Positions 52,501 to 61,500 of a stretch of 64,000 nt of DNA are shown piece after piece (the first letter of the stretch is position 1; each line of letters starts with the position of its first letter). Position numbers and translations under genes: made by a program. This DNA is from Pomacea canaliculata (lineage: Eukaryota > Mollusca > Gastropoda > Architaenioglossa > Ampullariidae). The stretch lies in assembly GCF_003073045.1 (NCBI RefSeq), contig NC_037599.1, forward strand, positions 18,356,555 through 18,420,554, in the 5' to 3' direction. The notes under the pieces are model-generated. The model made no database searches. It saw nothing but the letters and a program-made list of their open reading frames with translations, and had not been told where the DNA came from.

Positions 52501-55500
52501 CATGTATATATCTAATTTACAAAATGACAGTAAGACATTTGAAACCCATTCAGAACCAAACACAAGTAAGGACGCATTAAACAATCTTACTTGCTGTTAT
52601 ATGTACGTTATTCTTATACATGTTTCAGTCTTGGTAAAGGTCAAGCTCATATATATTATCCAAAGCTTGTGCTACAAAAGGAGGAGTTAGCATTTGTGCA
52701 AATAATAATAATATTAGTAATAATAATAAAAGTTAATTTATATAGCACTTTACTCACCGTCAAAGTGCTTTGCAAAAAAATAAACACATAATAATAATAA
52801 TAATCTTAAACCAAAAAGAGTTCATTATGTTCATGGTTAGTGTAGCTACTCATGCTAAGAAGAAGTCATGTGGCATCAGAATAGATGCAGTCACGCCAGC
52901 TCAGTACCACTACCAAAATATATGTATTCCTTTCTAGCCTTCTCTTCTTCTCCGACAGTTTTTTCACTTGCAGCTGATGCCGTTTGGGTCTCAGGCAAGT
53001 ACACTTTAGAGATCTTTATCTAGTAACAAATTCAGGGTATGCCACATAAATAAATATGATGACTTTTACAAAGTTAGCAGCTAAGCAATGATCCCAACTT
53101 CTTCTGAAACGGGTATAACAGCTTTGGTGCTCCTTTTATGTTTCTTAATGCATGCCCTTAGTTGTGACCACAGCTCACTCCCTCATTTGTGGTGAGTTCA
53201 GCCTCAACTGAACTTCAGTTTTTACTGTGTTTTTGCTTCCTGCCACAGGATTTGCACAGAGGATTTATTTCTCATCTCAGCTAGTATTCTTTGTGATGGT
53301 GTCTCAGTCAGCCATGACTTTATTCAGCTTTGGCTCTCATGTGGATGAAATCTACATTACTTGATTACCTGTAGCATGCAGTTATTTTATAAATAACTAA
53401 TTTTGCTATAGAAGACTATTACTATGGTTGAACTGTACACTCTGATTAAATATCTGCCTTCAAATCCTTTGTTCAGATCTAAAGTTGGATTTACAATGAT
53501 TTTCCATAGTAACCTGGTAAACACATAGAACTTGCTTGTGCAGTTTTGAGACCTGCTCAATAAATCCCAGTACTATTACCTTAGAAATGGTGTCCTCCAA
53601 GATTTTTTCCACTTCAAAGTAGACAGCCAACTCCTCATCAGCTGCATTCACCTTCTTAAGCTTGCCAAACTTGACATACCACTTCTCTAGCTTTCCCCAA
53701 GAATCATGAAAAGCTGTCAGCCTTCAAAAACAATAAACAAAAACTAGCAGATGCTCTTTTGATGTCCTTTTAATGTTTAATACTCTATTATAGTTCCTGC
53801 ATGGTCTTCATTAGTTTAAAAAATGTGTTATGAAGAAGCTAAATTCAAGCCAAGCCTGCACCTGTTTTGGAGCTGTTCCTGGGTGTAGGCAGGTTCAGTC
53901 ACAGGAATTACCTTCTCCTGTTTACCCAGTCCTGTGGCACTGCCCTCTGGTGGTGGGTTGAATTCTTCATGGTACTGCTGATCTGCCTGGATAGCATCTG
54001 TCACATATGTATCGTGCATCTATTATGCATGTTATTCGTCTCTTGGTATCTAAAATACACCTACAACACATTTACAGAAAAATTTATTATTTTATGGACA
54101 AAACAAGTCCTTTTGTCCATCTTCTACTCACATGTGCGTCCTCTAGCCCTCTTCAAGCAGAGCTTATCATCGATGTCAAAAAGAATGACAACATCAATGC
54201 TGCTTGAGGGTTCAGGTGGTGGCGGAGGAGGTCGAGGGTCCGGCACCAGATTCGACTGGCGTGACTTCTGTGATTTCTGCTGTTTTATATCGGCATCAAA
54301 GCCACTGAGAGCTTTCTCCAGGAGCTTGGCTTGACTGTAATTCAGGGGAAAACTATCCACTACCCAACCTGTGCCCTCTGGAACACGTCTTTCAAAACAC
54401 CAGAGGAAATAAACATTTGAGGATATGAAAAGTATGCAGAAAACAGATATAAAGACAAGTACAAGCAGGGCTTCTGCTTACGCAAAAAATTGCGTACAGT
54501 ACGCATTAAAAGTTCGGAGGACCCCTTCAATTTTCGTCAATGGGGTCCCCTTCAAATTTGGGCGAAGAACAGGGACCCCTTAAAAATCTGAAGAAGGAGT
54601 CCCTGGGACCCCAAAGAATTTAGCCTTAGCAGAAGCCCTGGTACAAGCATGTGCTATTTATATAAAACATTAACAGATTCTTTTGATACATTACTAACAA
54701 AAAGGGAAAATTTCCCCTGTTATTAAAAATGCCAAGACAGATCACCATATTAACTACTTCCGACAAACTCCCTTTCGTGAACATTTGTTATTTGGTATTC
54801 ATGAATACTTTTTTTCTTTTCCTTTTTTGTCATAGGCACATTATCTGTGATTCCAGATATGTACTTTGTTTGCACTGTTTATAAATAATACAGTGTATTT
54901 GAGCACTGTAAACACACTGTTGATATGCACAATCTCCTTGTACCTGATAGCATCAACAAGAATGTCCACTATGGTTGGGTCATCAACAGGGCGACCTTTC
55001 TTTAAATACTTCAAGGCTCTGGAGCCCAGTCTAGCTCTGACTGACAGCTGGAGAGAAACAGAAAATGTAATACCTTATTAATTAGGTAATTCATACTGCC
55101 AGCATTTTCAAATCAGAAATGAGCTGCTAGCAAAAATCATCAGTGTCATACATGTGAAATAGAGAGAGAGAAATTTGCCACTGCAGGACATAGCTGAAAC
55201 TCATCACCATGACTGTTAGTTGCTAATACAAGACTAACCATTGAAAATGAAAATGGTAAAGAATCATAACCATAAAGGATCACTGATGCAATGAAAGTGT
55301 TGAAGATTTAGAACCATAAATGTAATGAAAAAGCAGTAGGCCATTATCACTGAAAAGAACCAGTTCGGAAAAATGAAAGGATGAGTCATAAATACCACAC
55401 TCACCTCATTAGAATCCTGTTTCTTTCCTTGTAATGCCTGTGTGCTCAATGATTTGGATGACACCTCCTCCAACCCTTCTTGACTGGGGTCCCCTCCCAA

Positions 55501-58500
55501 TGACTTTTTTAGAAGATCAACAGATGGCTTGTCTGTGATGATTGCTGGGAAAAGAACCACATGCAGCAGAATCTAAATATAAAATCAAGGCGACAGGATA
55601 CCCCTCTCACCACTTGTAGGGGACGAACATTTAAATTTTGAAGCAACATAAATTTATCTGGGACAATTTTATAATATGTTGCATATCCAGTCCTTTTTTT
55701 GTTGTTGCTTGAATCCCTCTTTTTCATATCATTTCTCAGTGGTTTGCAGACAAATGTCTTGATAACTACCCTAACATAAATAATCTAAATGTATATTTCA
55801 CTTGTCATTGATTTTACTCTTTCTTTCCCAGAGAAATAAAACTAGACACATTAAGATTTGTAATGGTCTCTACTAATCTCAGACAAGTTGATCAAATTTT
55901 ATGGATTTACAACTGAAAAAAATAGTGGATACCATTTTGTAGCCATCTATGGACAACAGCTCACTTATTACCTTCCATGAAATCCATCCTTATCACTGGG
56001 TTCAGGGTTGACCACCAGTGCATCTTTATGTGACCATACTGATTGTACAGATGTTCATGTGACTATACAGATTGTACAGGGGTTCCTACCATTTGCAATG
56101 TATTGCAAAGAAACAGATCCATTTTCAGTAGCCATATCTCTAAAGATGTATAGCCAATAAAACCAACGTATTAGTAGTGTGTTTGGTGTCCTTGCTGTAT
56201 CCCTATAAAGAAGATTCTCTTTTGCTCAACCTTTAAATTATATTTTTTTTTTCTTGTCCAATTATTTTTTTTGGGGGGTGGGGTGGGAGGATTTATTTTG
56301 GCTGGCAAGTTTCATTATTTTTATTGGTATCTTTTGCTTTTTTTAAAAAAAAATGCCAACATGTTGAAAGCTGTTGACAACATTTTGTACAGAGGGTAGA
56401 TATGAAAACTTGTGTACAGGCATCTCCCTCACCATCAGTAGATATATCCAAATCACCAGTTTGTGGTTCTGGCACTGGCTGTCCTGTGGTTGGGTCTGAT
56501 GGCACTGTTAAAGATAAGGATCTCTTTCAGCTTTGTTCTGACAGAAATAAAATCATTGTAAACTGGATCAGTTACTTTCTGTAGTCTATCTTTTCAGGCA
56601 GCATATGCTATACAGAGGGCTTCTATGATCATCAAGGATGAATGACACATTTAAATTCAGGGCTTCTGCTTACACAAAAAATTGCGTACAGTACGCATTA
56701 AAAGTTCGGTGGACCCCTTCAATTTTCGTCAATGGGGTCCCCTTCAAATTTGGGCGAAGAACAGGGACCCCTTAAAAATCTGAAGAAGGGGTCCCTGGGA
56801 CCCCAAAGAATTTAGCCTTAGCAGTAGTATTGAAATTTAAGTTTTACAGACATGTTCAAGTGAATTCTCAGTGAAATATCAAACATCATCCTTCATGTGA
56901 CAGGAAATAAATGAAACATTCATATAGGTTGCAGATAAATTCCCAGATGACCAATTCTTCAGGAAGAGGAGGGGTGTGAGTTGAAAGGGGGATCAGACAT
57001 AGATTTAAAATAAATGAAGAGATTTTTAGATCTTAAAGCTACAAAAAACTTTACATAAAAGAAAATTATGATGTACTCACCTTCCCTGAAAGGTTGATTT
57101 TCTGTCTCAAGATTCTGAAAGATAAAGAATACACTTTAGTGTCATAAACTACAAAATCCCCATCTTAATTCCCCAACAAACACACATGCATGCACACACA
57201 CAGAAGAAGAGATTGGTTAGAAGACAAAAAAAGTGAAAGATGCTGAGGAGGGGGTGTGTCCTTTGCATCATTAAAAAGACAATAACAAAATTAGACTGAC
57301 ACTTGGATAGTGCACACTTTAGGGGGCAAAAACTAAAAATCAATATCAATAATGTACAATACAATGAATGCTTAAAGTACTTTATTTCTATGGTTCCCTA
57401 CTGACACAATATAAGGTACCAAACTGGTTCATGTGCAAAATAAAAAATTTAAACCATGAGATTTATTCCTATCATTAAAGGGAAACAGAAAAGTGGAATG
57501 CTTACAGGCTTAACTTCATCAGTTTCATTATTTTTAAAAGCCTCAATGGCTTCATTGACCAGCTTCTCTGCCTGAAGAATCTGAAGCCGATGCTCTGAAC
57601 ATAGCAATAAACATCAACATAAACACAAGCTGCCCACACATGCAGTTTTGTGGCATAATGGATTATGCATGTTCATATATTACAAACATTATCACTTTTC
57701 TATTCTGTTGAATTGTCTGACTTATCAAAAGGTCTTGTGTGGGGCATGTTTTTCCTAAGGAGTGGATAAAGCTTGGTGCAAGATATTACTTCCCTAAAAC
57801 TGGCTGAAGACCTTGCCATCCTTTTCCCTTCTTGAAAAGCAGGCCTTCAAACATCATGCACACATCAACAACACAAACACGAGGTTTGTACATGAATACA
57901 TTTACACTAAGGATACAGCCAATGGGAGAGTTGGGATCCTATATGTTAATTATGTACATCTATGTGTAATCATGGTACCAGTAGGTTACCTCTTTCTGTG
58001 CACAGTGATGCTGCTAAGCATGTAACCCCAGAACAGAAATAATGGAGTGGGTTAGGGGTGAAAATTTACTGAGCTTTACTTGGTCATTAGACTAAAAAAA
58101 GAAAAGCAACCTGTGAGACTTTTAAGCAGAAGATAATCAGCCTCGTAAGTCAACTCACCTTCAGCAAGTTTCTTAAGAACTGTTGTTTTGCCAGAAAATG
58201 CTTTTCCCAGCACACAAGCTCGAACAGGATATGGAGGGAACTCTGGGGGTGCAGGGGGAGGCTGCACATAGATTTGTTTGCTGTTCAGCTTCATGTTTAA
58301 TAGTATGTTCAGTCTTTTTTTGGAGTAGTCATTTAGTGCTATCAGAGTTAGTTTGGTGTTGTTCAAGCTGATTAAGAAATATTTCTATTCATTTTGTAAT
58401 ATATAAATGAGTTAAATAAATATGGTGTATGTCATTAACACTTGCTTAGTCAGCAGTTTTTGGACCATGTGCTGTTCTTACAAAACAGAGCAAATGAGAA

Positions 58501-61500
58501 TGCATACTAAATATTAAAAAGTCCTTTTTAGTTGAGATTGAATAAGCATGAATTCAAGGAAATCACATACGGTTGGGGGATGCACCATATTGAACAGTCG
58601 CTGGATGATGTGTCCCACAACAGGATTGTTGCGTGGTGGCCCTTTGATGTCTGAAACTTCAGGTGGAGACCACTCTCCAATCATGTTCTGAAAAAGAAAA
58701 TAAAAAACAAGCCGTTACTAAAATAAAGCTTTCCTTCAGTATATATATGTATGCTTCATTTTTCTTGGTCTTCGATTTTTAACTAACATTCATCTTGCAG
58801 TTCATGCTGATTATGTTTGAGTTACATCTAATTCAACTGGTGTTCCAAACTATGTCTCAAGGACGTCTGCATTCCCATGTGTTCCATGCTAATTATGACT
58901 CATGTATGTCTACCTCACCTTAGTTCATGCTAATTCTTGGATACGTCTAGCTCCCCCTGCCTTCTTACTATGTCTCAGGCATATCATGCTATATGTTTTA
59001 AGTGGGTCTACTTCACCTTATATTCCATGAAATCGCCCTCATCCAGGAGCTGCTGGCGCTCCTCCTCAAGAATCTGCTCTGGTGTCAGCTCATCTTTTTC
59101 CACTGATTCTTCTTCATACAAAGAATATCCACTTTGAAAGAGTGCTTTCCAATCTTGAACCAACTTTGCTGGTAACTTTCTGCGACAAGTAACGCAAATA
59201 AAAGCTTGCATAAGTTGCTTCTTTTACAAAAAGTTTAAGTCAGTTATGCCATCTAATTTAACACTGAAAGATCTGCTTCAGAGGTTGTGCTAGGGACCAC
59301 AAAAAGTCAGCAATAGTAAAGCAGCATTCCTGCCTCCATTCACCCACCCCCACCTCACAAAAAGGACTCAGCACTGATTCTCTTTTGGTTAATGTTACTA
59401 TACTTACTTGGCAGTAAGCTCCCTGTATTCAGCCACCTTGCATGCAAAGTCAACAATATGTCCAACAACCTCAAAACAGAAGTCATAATGCCGATGGTAG
59501 CGATCTTCAGCACGCTGGGCAGCAATGGCAGCATGACGTTCCATTTCATAATGAATCTGTTCCTTATATTCTTCCTTTTGAAGGCGGGCCATTTCCTGCC
59601 AAATGTCATGGTTTGTATTACATGACATCGGTAGTAAAAGGCACAGAATGTCAAGATAAAGGAAAAGCAGCTAAGTAGTCAAATTAAAAATGCTAACTTC
59701 AACGATCATTCAAAGTCTGATAAGATCTACACAATAACAAGACAGAAAATCCCCAAAAGCTTTTTGTGAGTTTGCTCTCCTTGGCTATATATTCTGCAGT
59801 AGTCTTATGAAAGCTGCTTGTGAACTTTCTCTGTCTATATGTTTTGCAGTACTTTTTGTGTACAGTTTTGTGAAAGGCCAAAGCAGAAGCATGCACTTAC
59901 TGCCTCTCGATTGAGAGCTTCCTCAAAGTCCTTCACTCTCCGCTCTTGATACTGCTGTTCCCGAACCATGCGGTTGTTGCGGATCACTTCTTTTTCATGT
60001 CGAGCCTGCAGCAGCTGCACAGCAATACGTCGCTCCTGTTGTGACTGGCGCATCAAGCGGTTCACCATCATCTCCTCCCTCTGAGCCTCCTATAACAATG
60101 AAAAAAGTAAATGATAGCATGGCATTACCAACTTACCATAAAAGTGAAAGATTGCAAATTATACTTTTGAGATCAATGAGAATTAATGAATATAGAATTC
60201 AATACAGTTCTCATATGCAATGCAATGCAAATATAAATGAAACTTGAAAGTATAGCAGAATAAAGGAAGCTTCCTCTGCTGCTGATTGTGAATGAAAATC
60301 ACAAAACACTAAGCAAAATGTCTCTAAAAAACATTGCAGACATAATTCCATTGCAGAAACAAAGCTGCTTGAAAAACAGCAGATTTTACCAACTTCTTGT
60401 GCTTGATGGGCTGCCAGCTGCTCTCTAAGCACTTTGCGACGGCGTTTCTCTCTTTCCTCACGAGCAGCAGAATCTTCGTGCAGACGCTTGCGAATTTTGC
60501 CAATGTATTCATCATCAGAACTAGTCCGGATGATATTCAGGTTTTCTTGATGATCCTCATCTCGCTTCAAAATGTACTGAATGTCTATCTCGCCCCTGCA
60601 CACAGTATGATTTCCAACTAAAATTCTGCTCTAAAAAATTTTGGTAAACATGTAGGAAGGATGCACAGTTGTGTGGCTAATGTGCTAAACTTCAAAAGAG
60701 ATTGCAGGCTAAAAAGCCACCCTGCCAAAGTGTGACTGGAAGATCTCCTTTATCACCCAGAAGTGAATAGGTATAAGTGTTTATCAGGAAAATCAAAGAC
60801 AAAGGGTTAGGATCCACTTTCTGTATGCCATGCCTTCTCTAACTGTTCACCACCTATTAGGCTGCTAGGCCATAGGACATTTGATTTGACCTGGTCTGTT
60901 ATCACCCCCCTATACACAGTCCTGCTCTTCCCACAAAGTGGCAGACCCAAAATTATCTCCCCCTTGTCTCAATTTACAGACAGGTCATCAGAAGACAGGA
61001 TTCCTTATGGAGTTTGGGATGTTAAGTAGTGAAATAAAATGTTCAAGGAAAGAGATTTGTTTAGCTTGAAGAGTGAAAATGGTTTGTATTCCGTTTCCAT
61101 CTTATAAAGGCGTGCACAAATAAGAAAAATTAAAATTACATAAAGAAAAATTGCAAAAAATGTAAATGAGTTGGAAACAGAGGTCTGAAAATGTAAGAGC
61201 TTAGGATGAAAGTTTCGTTATGCAAGACATTTAGTAATAATCCAGACATGCAAAATATTTGTATTACTTGTTGTCAAGTATCAGTGGCAGTTTTATATGC
61301 ACAAAACATTCCTCTAATAATCATGGAGATGCTTACATTTGGGACCAAAATCACAATAATATTAACATGTACATTAATGTGCACTTATTCGGCACTTGCG
61401 GTCCTATGCTCCTCAAGGAGTAGCAAGGATTAAACTATTATTCTGTAAATAGTTGTAAAACCCTCAATAATTTTATCTGGGTATCTAAAAATCTTTGCAT

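Noticed and set aside
53867-54334. 155-codon plus-strand open frame
   Set aside because: It is the antisense shadow of two well-supported SPEF2 exons.
58262-58366. Extension of the P-loop exon to the right (MNNTKLTLIAL...)
   Set aside because: The acceptor tatgtgcag at 58262 and the join HPPT-PPPAPP with the previous exon fit SPEF2; the extension is intron read-through.
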